From Chionis minor (taxonomy: Eukaryota > Chordata > Aves > Charadriiformes > Chionididae), in the NCBI GenBank assembly GCA_013398295.1, contig VZSF01006572.1:1-64000 (forward strand): a DNA stretch of 64,000 nucleotides, read 5' to 3'. Shown here one piece after another: positions 9,873-22,800 of this stretch. Made by a program: the position numbers and the translations under genes. Under the pieces are notes generated by a model. The model had not been told where the DNA came from, did not search any database, and was given only the letters and a program-made list of their open reading frames with translations. Positions within the stretch are counted from its first letter, which is position 1. Each line of letters opens with the position of its first letter.

Positions 9873-12800
9873 TTTGTCTGTTTTGCTAATAAACGTCTGT
9901 ATGTTTATGGTCTCTTTTTGAGACCTAGATGGTATATATATTTATGGCAGCTAATGTTTCCTGTAGATAAAGAGCATCCAATTTATATTCAGTAGTTAAA
10001 TCACGTCTCAGTATATACTGACACAGTGCATTTGTCATGTTTGGTGAATGCTATGAAATACTAATAGGTAAATTGTTGTTTGTACAAAAACAGTGGCAGA
10101 GAGTGTATGACGAAACAAGGTACCCAAATGGGTTAAGCACTGATCAATCAGCTAATGGTAAATCTGCCTTCTGAGAAAATGCTTCAGAAAAGAAATGCTG
10201 CGCTGCAAAGCATCGTGTGTTGTAGTACTTCAGTGGTAAATTGATACCACTAATAATGATTTTAACACACTCTTTTCCTGTGATATTTGCATAGTATTAG
10301 TACTTGACATACAGATTTTTGTTGATTTAGCTGGTAACCACCAGATGAAAGCGTTATGGATAGCAAGGTAAAGTACCATCTGACGCTGGCAGTCAGGTAC
10401 ATTCAGGTCTTGTGTTTATTTACAAGCTAGAATGCATGTTCGATCTGCCCATTACAGCTCTCACGCCGGCTATAATTCACACATTCATATATTGTCTGAA
10501 ATTGGAGATATTGGAGTCCTTAAATCTCTTTGTTCATGGACCTCAAGTTAAATATAAATGGAGCTTTTTAACTTCTGCTAACTGGTTTTGTGGCAAAATA
10601 ATAGCCCTAAATTAGCCATTTGGAATGAAGCAGCAGTAATGATTAATTTAATGGGTTGGTATTTAGAGTTTGTGGGTTGTAGCTGCTTTTAACTACAGTT
10701 ACACTAAAAATAGTTGGGATCAAATGGAAGGGATGCTTTTGAGCTAATCCAGAAAGAATTTGTGCTATATTTTCACACTTGGCAGCCTTTTCATTATTGT
10801 TTTAAATGTATTCTAGCTAATGGCTTTTATATGAGTCTTCAGGAACTGAAGTTTGTTTTTAACAATGAGTATTGCTTTACTATTTCAATAGTTTACTGAA
10901 TAGCTTGTGTGTCTGGCATTCTCTTTCATGTGCCAGTATAACTTTCCAGTAGTTACTGTTCACAAATAATCAGAAATTAAGGTGACTCATGGCGTTCCAA
11001 AGCATTTTCAAGTGAGTGTGCTTGAGTACGCTTGATTGGAAATTTAATCGTTATTGGAACAGTTAGTATTCCACCACACCAGCCTGTTTGAGTAGAGAGT
11101 AACTTCAAATCTCATACCTTTTCCTTGAACAAAAGTAGCAAGTTTTTCAGTGGCAGTGCCCAACAGCGTGGACACGCGTGAAGAGTTGTTCTGGTGAAGC
11201 AAAGGGAGTTGTGTCTGTCAGAACCTCTGAGATACATAGAGGAGCATCTTGGAAGCTTCTTCCTATACCAGAAGCAGCTGCAGAAAGTTAAATAACAATG
11301 GTGGTTTTTCACTGACTTAACTTACAAAGTCATTAGCTTTTATGTACCCATCAAGATGTTTTGGGGTCTTTTCCTATAATTATTAGTTTGCATTGATACT
11401 TTCTGTTTCCTGGTATTTTTACATTATGGGAGGGGTAAGCCAGCTGGATGGGGATGTGGCAGAAGAGGGCTGGGAGATTTTATCATGTCACTGAATGGCT
11501 CTGCTGGATAAAATGGAGTGCCAGCAGCTTCAGGTCCCTGGGCTTCCAAAAGGGCACTGGTGCTGAAACTGGAAACTTAAGATACAAATTAGAAACAAAT
11601 TACTAGCTTTAGTCTTGGTAAACTGATTTTTTCCTGTCCTCAGATGTGCATAGCAGCCAGATAGGATGCCCTTAAATGCAAATAGGAGTATTTCTATCTC
11701 AGATGAGCCTTTTTGTAAAGAAGGCAAAGTATCTTCAGAGATAACTAAACTGAAAATGTTATAGTCTTCAAGGTCCCAGATTTCCTTTTAACTTTTTTTT
11801 TATTCATTGTCCACAGTGCTTGCTCCCTGCTCTTTCTGTTTCTTTAAATAAAAATTTGGACAATGAACAAAGATTTTTTTGCCATGGATTTCCTGATATT
11901 TTTTTTTTTTTTAGCTTGGGCTGGGAGGCTGGTTATTCTGTATTGCATTTTCATTTTGATTGTAGGCAAGCCCATTGCAGCTGAAAATAGCTCAAATGTG
12001 CTTAGAACAAAACCATCAGCCAGCAGCTCAGATTCTTTCTCTTTTTCTTTTTCAGAGTCTTGCATGTGAGTTAAATTAATTTCTTGAGAGAAACCTTCAT
12101 AAAGGGCTAAATAAACAAGATCTACATATACAGAAAGTCCTTCTTTTGCACTTGAGACACAGCTAAACTCGTCTGTCTGGTAAGTCATATTTTTCTTAAG
12201 GATTTATCTTTCTTCCTGCCCTGATGGCTTAAGTTCTTGAGTTTCTAATTAGCGTTCAGAGAAAACCAGCTTCTGTTTGCTAGTAGTTCTGCTGCATGCT
12301 CTGTATGAAGTATGAAGACTAACCTGCAAAGGCACTAACTGTGCTGCTTTTGCAAACTTCAAAATAGTACCTATGATTCTGTATGATACTTTGGTATAAG
12401 TGGGATTTTTATTGTTTATCTAGTAGTTTGTTCTCAGTTTGCCATAGTGAAATCATTAAATGTTTTACAGCAAAACTGGTGATTGTTCTGCCCTAAAGTT
12501 ATTTACCCACTGGAATGTCCTGAATTTAATGAATTAACTTCAAAATTCATATTACAGAGTATGTTCTGTGTCAAGTCAGTTTATTTTTAAACTTTGCCAG
12601 CCATTCATCCATGTCTCTGCTTGCTGGTTTCATCTTGTGTAGATAAAATAAGCTCATGTTATTGGTGCAACAGTGTATTTTTCTTGCTGATGTGCCTATT
12701 TCATAGGACAGTAAGCGTGCTTGTCAGTAGTCTTTGATAATATAATTCTCTAACAGTTCTATTCAAGGTATTTGTGGCTTACAGAGTTTCTTCAGGTTTT

Positions 12801-12981
12801 GATTGTGCTGCTTGAAACAAACCTTTTTTTCTTTTATTGTGAAGTGTTAACTGAGTACAACCCAAACAAAAGTAAGTTTTGTCCCCCACGTTCTGTTTTT
12901 ATTCTTTATTGTCATTAAAATGGAGAAAATCTTTGAAGTGGAAAAGATTTGTACTCGGTGCTGTGGCTTTTCTAAGCAATT

Positions 12982-13002
12982 GGCTGCCATTAAATGGCAG
13001 CC
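12982..13002. repeat. Near-continuous 10-bp inverted repeat (GGCTGCCATT/AATGGCAGCC)
   Basis: Two perfectly complementary 10-base arms are separated by a single A. The loop is too short for a normal RNA hairpin, so it is better described as an odd-centred palindrome. No known binding consensus is evident. Confidence 0.6.
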
Positions 13003-14671
13003 TGGATAGACCTAGTCCATGTGATCGCATATGCTGTGGCGCTTTGTCTTACCACAATTACTGTGTACGTACGTACTGCATGCCCTGGGTCTGCCTAGCT
13101 CATCGTGCCAGCTTTGCTATAGCCTTAACGTTAGTTTATTGTTAAAAATATATTGAAAATCCACGCCCTATTTAGAAGTAGTGGCACATTTAATGTAAAG
13201 CAGTCGTTAAGCATTATATTTTCATAGGGGGAAAAAAATAGATCAGTGTTTTTACATAAAAGCTCTTTGGGCTTTCCAGTTCATTTAAACTTTAGTAAGA
13301 AGCTTTCCAGCTTATTTTTGGATAAAAAGAGAAAATCTGAAGTCTACGTATACATTTTGTATAGCATGAGTTTTTGTTAAAAATACAGAATTTTGTGTAA
13401 AAAATTAGGAATTTTCTTGAGCAGTTTTTCAGAAAAAGTAAAACCAAATATGGTTCAGTTGTAATGTTTGCAGTAATGTTTTATTCTGTTATTTTAGAAT
13501 CATGGATCTAATTCTGCTTGCTCTTCCTTATAAAGACAGATATTGATAGTGTAACGTAGGTATCCACTTGAAACCATGGGAATTCCGATGCCAGGCATAC
13601 TTTGTTTCAGTAGTACCATTTCTATACTCTTTCCCTCTCATTTTTAATTAAATTACATTCCTTTTGGTTTAAGATATTCCCTGTTCCTGCCTTGCTCTCA
13701 CATATAAAGCTGCTTCCCTGGTCCTGCAGATCAGTCACCCTGTCTTTGTACTTCCTATGTTCTTTTGACCACACTAGTGAATACTTGTTTTACATTGATG
13801 GTTTTCAGATAAAAATAATTTGTCACCTGAGACTTACTTCAGAAGAAGCTGAAACTTCTGAAAGAACTTAAGACACTTCAGAGGCTATACTGTAGTTACT
13901 GGTTGAGCACTGTAGAAATTTGCGCTCCCTTAACAGGTCCAAAAGACGTAGCTGGAAGAGAAATTACACAAAATTAGGCTGCATAATAGATAACATGTTT
14001 ACCAAGTATTTTCAATTAAAAGCTGTGCTTGAATTGTGTAAAGTAAGGGCTGAGGATGGTCTATTACTGGTCATTTTTTAATTCATGTAATTTTGAAGTT
14101 ACTATGTCTGACCAAGTTTTTGCTTGGCACTTCATTTTTGACTGAGTAACAGACCTGACTTACAGGAACTTGTATCTGGCATGCTAACACAACCCAAATT
14201 TTAGCTGAGTGAACTTGGCACTAAATTCAGCTAAAGGGGGGAAATCTCAGGAGAGCAGTGGAATTTCTTTCTTTGAGTAAGTGTACCTCGGCATTCACGG
14301 GGAACAAACAGTAACATTTTGTGCAGGTTTCTGCTTTTGACAGTGTGTCTTTGTTCACTTCCCCAAGGTGGTGTCAAATATATTGAAAAAAACCAACTTT
14401 CTTGTTTGGATTTTTCATTTTACTGAAAAATATGGTCCTAGGGAACCCATTAAGTCTGGAATGGCCTAACACCCTTGTTTGTAATTCTTTGTGTGTGAAG
14501 AATAAAGGCTCATTCAGAAGAATTTAGGTTCCATAAATAAACATGCTCCCTTCTTACTGTCCTTGCGAACTGAAATAGAGGGGTGGGAGGCAACTGTGTC
14601 TATAAGAATTTTATAATGGAATTATTTAATCAGAGTGTTTCAGAAACTGTTTCTTTCTTGCCAGTATAAGA

Positions 14672-15985
14672 GTCATAGAATGGTTAGAGTTGAAAGGGAC
14701 CTTGATGATCATCTAGTTCCAACCCCCTGCCATGGGTGGGGACACCTTCCACTACTAGACCAGGTTGCTCAAAGCCCCGTCCAACCTGGTCTTGAACACC
14801 TCCAGGGATGGGGCATCCACAGCTTCTCTGGGCAACCTGGGCCAAGGTCTCACCACGCTCACAGTAAAGAATTTCTTCCTAATAGCTAATCTAAGTCTCC
14901 CCTCTTTCTCTTACCCCTCGTCCTATCGCTATACTCCCTGCTAAAAAGTCCCTCCCCATCTTTCTTATAAGCCCCCTTTAGGTATTGGAAGGGGCTATAA
15001 GGTCTCCCTGGAGCCTTCTCTTCTCCAGGCTCTCCTAGACTCTCCCAGCCTGTCCTCACAGCAGAGGGGCTCCAGCGCTTGGATCATCTTTGTGGCGTCC
15101 TCTGGACCCACTCCAATAGGTCCATGTCTTTCCTGTACTGAGGGCTCTAGAGCTGGATGCAGTATTCCAGGTCTCCCCAGAGCGGAACAGAGGGGCAGAA
15201 TCACCTCTCTTGACCTGCTGGCCGCACTTCTTTTGATGCAGCCCAGGATACAGTTGGCTTTCGGGGCTGCAAGTGCACATTGCTGGCTCATATTGGGCTT
15301 CTCTCATCCACCAACACCCCCAAGTCCTGGGCAGGGCTGCTCTCCATCCCTTCACCCCCAGCCTGTGCCGATACTAGGGTTGCCCCGACCCAGGTACAGG
15401 ACTCTGCACTTGGCCTGGTTGAACTTCCTGAGGCTTGCACAGGCCCATCTCTCAAGCATGTCCGGGTCCCTCTGGATGGCATCCCTTCCCGCCAGCCCTT
15501 CCCGCCAGTGTGTTGATCGCACCACTCAGCTTGATGTCGTTGTCAAACTTGCTGAGGGGTGCACTCAATCTCGCTGTCCATGTCACCAACAAAGCTGTTA
15601 AACGGCACCAGTCCCAGTATTGACCCCTGAGGAATGCTAGTTGTCACTAGTTGCCACTTGGACATTGAGGCATTGAACACAACTCTGAGTGTGGCCATCC
15701 AGACAATTCCTTATCCACCGAGTGGTCCATCCATCAAATCCATGTCTGTCCAGTTTAGAGACAAGGATGTTGTGCGGGACAGCGTCAAATGCTTTGCACA
15801 AGTCCAGGTAGATGATGTCAGTTGCTCCTCCCTCATCCGCCAATGCTGTAACGGTGTCGCAGAAGGCCACCAAATTTGTCATGCACGACTTGCCCTTGGT
15901 GAAGCTCTGTTGGCTGTCACCAATCACCTCCATATTCTCCACGTGCCTTAGCAGAGTTTCCAGGAGGATCTGCTCTTCCAAACAA
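14672..15985 (-). mobile_element. CR1 LINE, longest copy, decayed reverse transcriptase
   Basis: A minus-strand CR1 of about 1.3 kb, read from high to low coordinates. The part at about 15640-15985 is still open and encodes the middle of the CR1 reverse transcriptase, with blocks '[13 protein letters not shown]', 'TNLVAFCD', motif A '[14 protein letters not shown]' and '[13 protein letters not shown]'. Next come 'IPQGSILG', a frame break, and the motif C position at 15536-15547. There the usual F-A-D-D reads F-D-N-D, so the catalytic pair is lost. Beyond are the 'MSQQCALAAPKAN' block and the 3' UTR, with the tail complement at 14672. Full-length CR1 is about 4.5 kb, so ORF1 and the endonuclease are missing. 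It cannot move. The 5' boundary is judged by eye: beyond about 15985 I no longer recognise CR1. Confidence 0.95.
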
Positions 15986-16354
15986 TGGATAATATTACTG
16001 AACTGTTTCTTTGAGAAATGATGGATCATGATAGCTTGGCTTTCTTGTCAAGTAAGAGCTTTCTGCTGATGAAGCTCTTAAATTAATATGCTATTTTGTC
16101 ACAATGCGTCAGTGTTGCTTCCACTGCGTGATCTAAGTTCAATTCACTTACTGATGGCAACAGGGTTTTATGGTATCTGTTCTTCATGGGATTCTGATGC
16201 ACGAGCAGAGTTCCAGAGTGACAGGGTTGTATCAGCAGATCATAGTAATATGTTGAAACTGCATGGGTTTAATATGTGACAGAGCAGAAAAAGGTGTTTT
16301 GAAAACAGGAGAGTAAGACCTGGTGATAGAGGAAATTAATCTGAGTGAAAGGCC
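15986..16354. other. Short spacer between CR1 copies, no gene seen
   Basis: Unique-looking sequence. Its first about 40 bp continue the open frame of the neighbouring CR1 on the minus strand but lack CR1-like residues, so the open frame here is taken as chance. Confidence 0.5.
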
Positions 16355-16410
16355 ATCATAGAATCGTTATAGTTGGAAGAGACCTTTAAGATCATCAAGT
16401 CCAACCGTTG
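16355..16410 (-). mobile_element. CR1 LINE fragment, about 55 bp of 3' end
   Basis: This is the complement of a CR1 3' terminus: 'CATAGAATCGTTATAG', 'TTGGAAGAGACC', then 'AAGATCATCAAGTCCAACC'. Only the last about 55 bp of the element were inserted or remain. The wording after 'CCAACC' does not continue in a CR1-like manner. Confidence 0.85.
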
Positions 16411-17040
16411 CAGGTGCCTCTTCTTTGCATTAGCCTCAGGCTGGGGACATACCAAATTGGAGGTGCTGAGAACACGTGTATTCTCATGTGAGACCGATGA
16501 GTTGTGTCTGCACTGGACTTCCCTGGCCACGTGCTGTTCTCTGATGGCAACAGATAGCTCTGGAGAAAGTCTGTGATGTGGTTTTGTGTGTAACTAGCTG
16601 CTTTAGAGGGCTGCAATTTTTATGGTGTCCTGGTGAGCTCCTGTCTGCAGTAAGGAGAGATGGCAATGCCTCTTTGTTGGCTCCAGAGCTTAGGCTGTGC
16701 TCTGCCCTTCTGGTAGATCCAAAGGAACTAGGGGCTGGCAGGATTCCCAGATTCTCATAGTAGCCCTTGCTCATCATCACTGACCTGCGGTTTGGGGGAA
16801 GAGGGGAAGATTAATCACTTCATTAATAATCAAGTATAGGAATGAGCATCCTCTGTCAGGATTACTATTTTTAACTGTAATGTCCAAGCTTTTAGTTGCT
16901 TAACCTTTCTAAAAAACCCCTGTCTTTTGATATAAATGTTTTTCAGATTCTGCAGCCTCAAAAGTATTTATTTCCATCTTTTAATAAAAAATATGTAAAA
17001 TTAGACAGTTGAAAGCAGGTGTTTTTTTGCATATTTTTTG
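16411..17040. other. Unique-looking DNA, no gene seen
   Basis: Nothing recognisable. Open frames up to 98 codons occur on both strands and look like shadows of each other. Confidence 0.5.
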
Positions 17041-17071
17041 CCAGCCCAAGAGATTCTATGATTCTGTGATA
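17041..17071 (+). mobile_element. CR1 LINE scrap, last about 30 bp only
   Basis: 'CCAGCCCAAGAGATTCTATG' followed by 'ATTCTGTGAT' closely matches the complement of the CR1 3' end seen at 29541-29565. It is in plus orientation. The upstream sequence is T-rich and not CR1-like, so this is either an extremely truncated insertion or the remnant of a deletion. Confidence 0.65.
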
Positions 17072-20000
17072 TGAAACACACAGGAGTAGTTTAACTTTCA
17101 CTTCTGCCTCAAGCTTTGAGTTTCATTCGACTCTAGCTTGTGTTTGAGTTTGAAAAAGACTAATTTGGTAATACAGTTGCATGATACATAGTAGAGAATT
17201 TTCCTGTTTAGCCACCTGTGCGCTTGTACTGTAAAGAGGAAAGCATGCTGATGCACTGTTTCTTCCTAAGTAAGCACTTAACCATATATCTAATAAGTAT
17301 GCTTTAATCTGTTTTCAAGGTGGCTCGCATAAGGCATTACCTGCTTATGTTTGTATGTAAGACTGCATTTGTCTCCATATATTAGTGGCTTAAGAATTAG
17401 TATGTTTCATTAGTGGCTTATGTCCCTAAATGTTTCATGCTGTTTAGGAGGTTGTGTCGTTGCTACTCCTGGAGGCAACTTGAACACTTAGGCTGATGCC
17501 ACACTTGAGACTGCTTCTTGTTTCCAGGTTTTTTTGTTCTCTATAAAAAAATAATTTAGTAGAAATGCATTTAGAAAGGGACTAACGTGGTGCAAAGGAG
17601 ACTCTTGACGTGCGTATTTTCCCTAGTCTGGGCAAAACCAACAGGTGACCAATGCAGTAGCGGCTCCATCCTTTTGAAGCTAAAAGTGTGTGCAAGGAGC
17701 CGCTCGACTTTGGAAGTGCTCCGTGAGGCACCTCTATAGGATTCACTCACTTGTGGGATTTATCTCAATAGATCTAAGGGAACTAAGAGGTGAGGTGCAA
17801 CTGGGTGCAGGAGAACTGCATCTGTGACCCTGAATCTCTTATCAGGTCTCTGGATCTTCTGGAAAGCTGCAGATTTCTTCTCCAAAGTTGAAGGAAGTAG
17901 AAGTGAGAATAGAGGAGATAAATCATATATATCTAATAAGATACTATTATCTTATTTACTTCCTGTTGGGGAAGGAAGCAGAGGAGGCGAGAATGGGAAG
18001 ATAAGCCATGTTGCTCATGTGAAGAGACAGTTGATTTAGATAGCCAGTTCCCCAGCCTCGATAATGCTTAGTCTTTCAGTACAGTCGAGTCCCTATAGAA
18101 GTTTTTCAATAGTTTTCATGGCTTTCAATATATATAAGAAGTAGCTAGTCAATCTTTCCACAGTGATGGTTAGCCAAGTATAGGTGCCTGGAACTTGCGG
18201 TCAGAGATCCCTTGGATCTCCAAATGGTGCAAGATCACCTTCTAGTTTCTACTTCCCCTGCGGGTCTTGCACAAAGCTTTCCAGTGTTGAAAACGGAAGC
18301 TAATAGCTGATTTTTTTGGAACGTTACAGCTTAGGCCTGAAGTAACAGTTTAAAAGTCAGAATAAAACTTAAGTAAGACTTTGGTAAAAAAGAGGATATG
18401 AAATGTGTGTGTTAAACAAAAAACAGACGCTACAGCTTAAAATCTGGGGGTGTTCTGATGTACTGAAAGACTCTGCTTTTGCCTGTGACAGAAACAGTGA
18501 TTAAAATGACCTTAGACTTCTGGGAGCAGAATTAGGCCAATATTGAAAGCTTTTGAAAAATCTTCCTTAAAGTATGTCCCAACTGTATCTGCAGGCAGGT
18601 TTGTGGACACCTACCTGCCGTGTAAGAACTGGATGTTTAAAGCTACTTCACCACTTCATACTGATACCTCCTGGAGTAGCTACAGTCATATATTCACACA
18701 AAGCGTTTTACAGTAATGGCTTCACATGAAATGAAAGGTGCTTTATTAAAATGGAGCAGATGTACAGTTTAATTAACGGTTTGAACTGGAATTCAGTTTT
18801 GTCTTAAGCGTGATGCTTCTGAAAAGCACCATTGTTAGCTTCCCATTTAAAAATAAAAAATTTGGGAGTTCAAAGGCTCAAAAATGTCTGAATTTCAGAG
18901 GGAAAGGTTTTTATATGCTGGCCTCCCCACCCCTGTCTGGATTTCCCTCCTTTATGCAAATAGGATAAACATAAATCCACCAACTTGGAAATAATTGTGT
19001 GGTTTCTTGCTTTGTAGCAGCTGACTGCATGGTGGTTTTCTAGCAAAACACTTAAGTGACAGGCGGCAGGTCAGCATGGTGTTGATCTGTCTTCCTGTGA
19101 TCTTGGAAGTCTCATCCAAATGCCTTAAAATGCCTAGATTTCTGTAGGGAGATGTGCCAAATATTTGCTGGTAAAACCAAATGACTCCTTAAGAAATATT
19201 TGTGTCTGTCTAGATATGTATTAAAATATATATAGTAGTAACAAGGAATGGGTAGAACAGCTGAAATGAACCAAGAGCTGACTTCTAATCAGAATTTGAC
19301 CAAAACCTGTCAACTTATTTCAGATGGAAAACACTCTTATATGTGGCATTGGTAAATAGTATGCTTTTGTTAAATATTCAGATCTTTGTATTCCTTAGGC
19401 CCAAGTAGAACGAAAAGCAGTAGTGTCAAAATAAAGCTCTGAACTTTGAAGTCTGTTCCACTTTTGGCAACAGGATATGCTTGACCAAAGTGGTTTAGAG
19501 TTGGAGAACTGTTTCCAGTGGAAATCTGGGCTCTTTGAGTAAGTCTTTTATAGACCAGCAAGCACAACAGTGCAAGTTTGGAAGACCTTTGAGTTGAACT
19601 GCTTATTAAAATGTTTATTCATTGAATTTTATAACTCGTCTGTCAATTATCTGGCAAATCAGAGTGACATGGACAAAGGTTGTTCTTATTCTTAAGGCTT
19701 TGAAAGATTCTTGTACGTGGTTTGAGGTTTTTTGTTTCTGCAGTCAAAGATGCACTTTCCTTCATCACATGCTCCTCACCAAACCGAAATGAGGCAGGTT
19801 GCAAAATGAGTCTCTCTTTCTGCAAAGAGAACATCTTTCCCATCTGTTATGCAACTGTAATGATATTGAAATGAACCACTTAATAAATTTAAAAACCTGG
19901 ATCCTTCCTAAGTAACACCTCAGATTCTGGCGCAGTACACATTGAATAATACCATGTGTTGTGTTGAACTGATGGAGTTCTTACACCCAGTTTTTGTTCA

Positions 20001-21936
20001 TTTCTTCCTTTTTTCAGTGTCGCACTTCGTGTTCTCATGCATCCATTTGAATGACATGAAAGCTGATATATCCGAGTGAATTATCAGCCGCAGTAGCCGT
20101 AGGCTGTGTTCTACAGCTAACAGGAGAGGAAATCTCAACAGAATTAAAAATGTAACATCCCGCATGAAGTGCGTGCACCTCATCAATTCATTGATTTTTC
20201 TGGCAATAAACTTTCCATGTGTAAACCTTCCCGTTTTCCCTTTTTAACTAGACTATCTTAAGCAGATGTGTTTGATGTATAGTTCTTTCCCTGTTGTTAT
20301 CACTGTGCAATTTCACAGTTGTTGCGAGTAACTTTCACGTTCCATTGCATGAGTTACACACTGTAACACTTAACACTCGTAAATTCCTTTCTGACAACTC
20401 CCAGCAATAACTCTCTTCTTCAAGTGAGGGGAAAAAAAATGGCTGCATGGATTAAGTTTTCATTAAATTGTGTAATGAGCAATCATGATAATATCTCCTA
20501 AATGCACTTCTAAGTCAATGGAAATGCATTGATTCTGGCATAGTTATTCAAATGACACGGAAATTTTCATATCCCTTATATGAAACTGGTAGAAATTATT
20601 CCTGGCAACTTGCAGTAATACACAATTAAGGAAAATTCCATCCTGTCTGTCACTGCTATAAAGGGGATGAACAAAGAAAACTGGTGTGCTCTTGTCTGGA
20701 TGGTACCGAGTGTGATGAAGCAGTGATGGCAGCCCTGGCACTGAGAGCTGCTGGTGCTAATAATTGATACCAAGGTTGCTAGCGTAACCATGCAGGTCAC
20801 TGTCCTGCTTTGGGCAAGGGGAAAAACAAAGAAAACAAACTCAAAACACTGAAACAAAGTTCAGTGTAATTCCATTCAGCTTAGACCATGGTAGCTGGCT
20901 TGGCCCTTCAGGTATAGCTGTGCTACTGACATGAACTCTGACATGTCCAACCTTAAGTTTTCAGTCAGTTCTTTGACAGTTTCTTCCATTTAATGTTGTT
21001 TATTGGCTGAGTGTCATTGCCTTTCACACTGACACTGAGAAAAGTCACTGTGTGATTATTTTCAGTATAACCTTTGCATGTACTGTACAGTAGAATTGTT
21101 CTATTCCACATAGAATGGAATGAGAAATCGTGTAACTTTGAATTAGAGACTAAGGGAAATAGGCTGCTGCATTTTCATTAATAAATGTTTTGACTGTAAA
21201 CAATGTGTGGGGAAGTGATTGGGCCAAAACCCAGATAATAGCATATACAGGCCTAGGTTGCTAGTTTCAGTCTAATCCAGGCAAGGAGTGATCACACGGG
21301 GTTTATGAGAGCGTAGCAATTTGGGCTGTGTGAAGTCAGTTAAACACTTCAGTTCATTTGAGACAGGCACTTCTCCCCTGGCGAAGCAGTATCTCCTGAG
21401 ATGAGACCTCATGGTGTTCCAGTCCGGCCGTGGGCCTCTTCTGTGTCTGGAATAAGCAAGGAATTTAAACTACTCTCGCTCTGTCCCTGCAGGGTCAGCC
21501 CAAGGTATATTTATCAAGTGAAGCTAGGATAGTTTGTTTTTACTGGTCATTCCAGACATTTTATGTGGAATAAATACAGCACTTAATTTTTTTTCTAGGC
21601 AATAAATGAGGCATAATTAAATTTCAAAATCCAAGTGCATATTTATAACACCCGTGTTGGATTAATTGTGATTCAGTAAAGCTTCACACTTGCTTTGCAG
21701 GCAACTGGAAGAGTGTAGGTACAGTGAGAGTATGGAAAATGGAGCTGGTGTGTCACACCTCAAAATCTGCAATATAAAGGCCTTCTTTTGAACCAGATTT
21801 CAAATCTTTGGATTTTTTTGTAAATAGGCTTATTTCTGACCATACTGACCTGCATGAGAATTATCTGTTTCCGAATTAAGACATAGATTTAGCTATGGAT
21901 ATGGATTTATGGGAAGAGAAAAGGACAACAAGCTAT

Positions 21937-21950
21937 AACAACAACAACAA
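21937..21950. repeat. Short (AAC)n microsatellite
   Basis: Four to five copies of AAC in a row followed by A residues. This is a simple repeat with no sign of function. Confidence 0.8.
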
Positions 21951-22778
21951 AAATATGTTTCTCTGTCAGAATGGGCTTGTCTTGACACTTCACTTCAGGC
22001 TGCTCATCAAATATCTTTTTAGAATAATTGTGCCTTGACAGCTGCAATAGATGTAAAACTGACAAATACTGGGATTGTTTTGTTTTTCTTGCTTTCTAAT
22101 GGACTTCAGAACTTGATGACCTTTGCTGAAAATAACTTGTCTAGCTGGAGCCATAACAAGACAGAACTATTTGAGGGCATGTGGTGAAGGCTCAGCTGTT
22201 TGGAGGGTGTTTATCATTCCATAGATATGATAGCTAGACAAATAGAGGAAATAGAAAATCAGTCATGAGGGTGAAATATAAAACTAAAAAAATCTTCCCT
22301 AAATCATTACTTTTTCTAACTGCTGATGAACTTGAGGACTATTTCCACTATTAAAACATTGTTACTCAAATGCACGCTGCATTTTCTCATTTCTATTGCC
22401 AGTGTATATTGCAGTGTTGGTACTTGGATCTTTGTGTTCATGCTGAGGGCCGCGGGAGGTCAAACTAGGTCTCCAGATTGTCCAGTCTAGGGGCAAGTCA
22501 GTGTCCTGACTTCATTATTTTCCCTCAACATTACCGTTATTGGTCAATGTTCAGTGACAGTTTCAGTCCATGGGTTACAAGTACACCACCTGCTGAAAAA
22601 GCCTACCATAGATCTCTGTTTGTTAATAATTGGCTTTTCGCAATTGGACTGCCAGTGAGAACGTATTTAGCATTCTTTTTATCATTTGAAGTGTTTCCTT
22701 CACTGTCATGTTTACTGTGCCTGCCTACTAAGATTCTAGTGAAAACCAGTTTTCTTGTAACCAAGAAAAATAAACTGT

Positions 22779-22800
22779 TCTGATAAAGATTTTTATCAGA
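22779..22800. repeat. Perfect 9-bp inverted repeat (TCTGATAAA/TTTATCAGA)
   Basis: Two complementary 9-base arms are separated by GATT. GATA cores occur in both arms (TGATAA and TTATCA), which resemble GATA-factor sites in opposite orientation. No functional evidence exists. Confidence 0.6.

Larger units (their letters stand above)
3590..14671. other. About 11 kb of unique-looking AT-rich DNA, no gene seen
   Basis: I found no coding region, RNA gene or recognisable repeat. Open frames stay below about 115 codons. Small structures within it are listed separately: palindromes at 5730-5745 and 12982-13002, and a hairpin at 9845-9872. Poly(T) runs occur, for example about 14 T at 11899-11912. An octamer ATGCAAAT lies at 3786-3793, upstream of the H2B pseudogene, but the same octamer occurs elsewhere in the window, so it is not evidence for a retained promoter. 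Confidence 0.55.

Noticed and set aside
12370..12392. CCTATGATTCTGTATGAT as a CR1 tail
   Set aside because: No CR1 wording on either side. The match is too short to separate from chance.
15092..15601. 169-codon plus-strand open frame, the longest in the window
   Set aside because: It is the antisense of the CR1 copy at 14672-15985. Its residues are simply the complement of ORF2 wording.
15637..16029. 130-codon reverse-transcriptase-like frame as a possible host gene
   Set aside because: It is part of a 5'-truncated CR1 with a broken catalytic motif and a frameshift. Its first about 15 residues come from non-CR1 flank.
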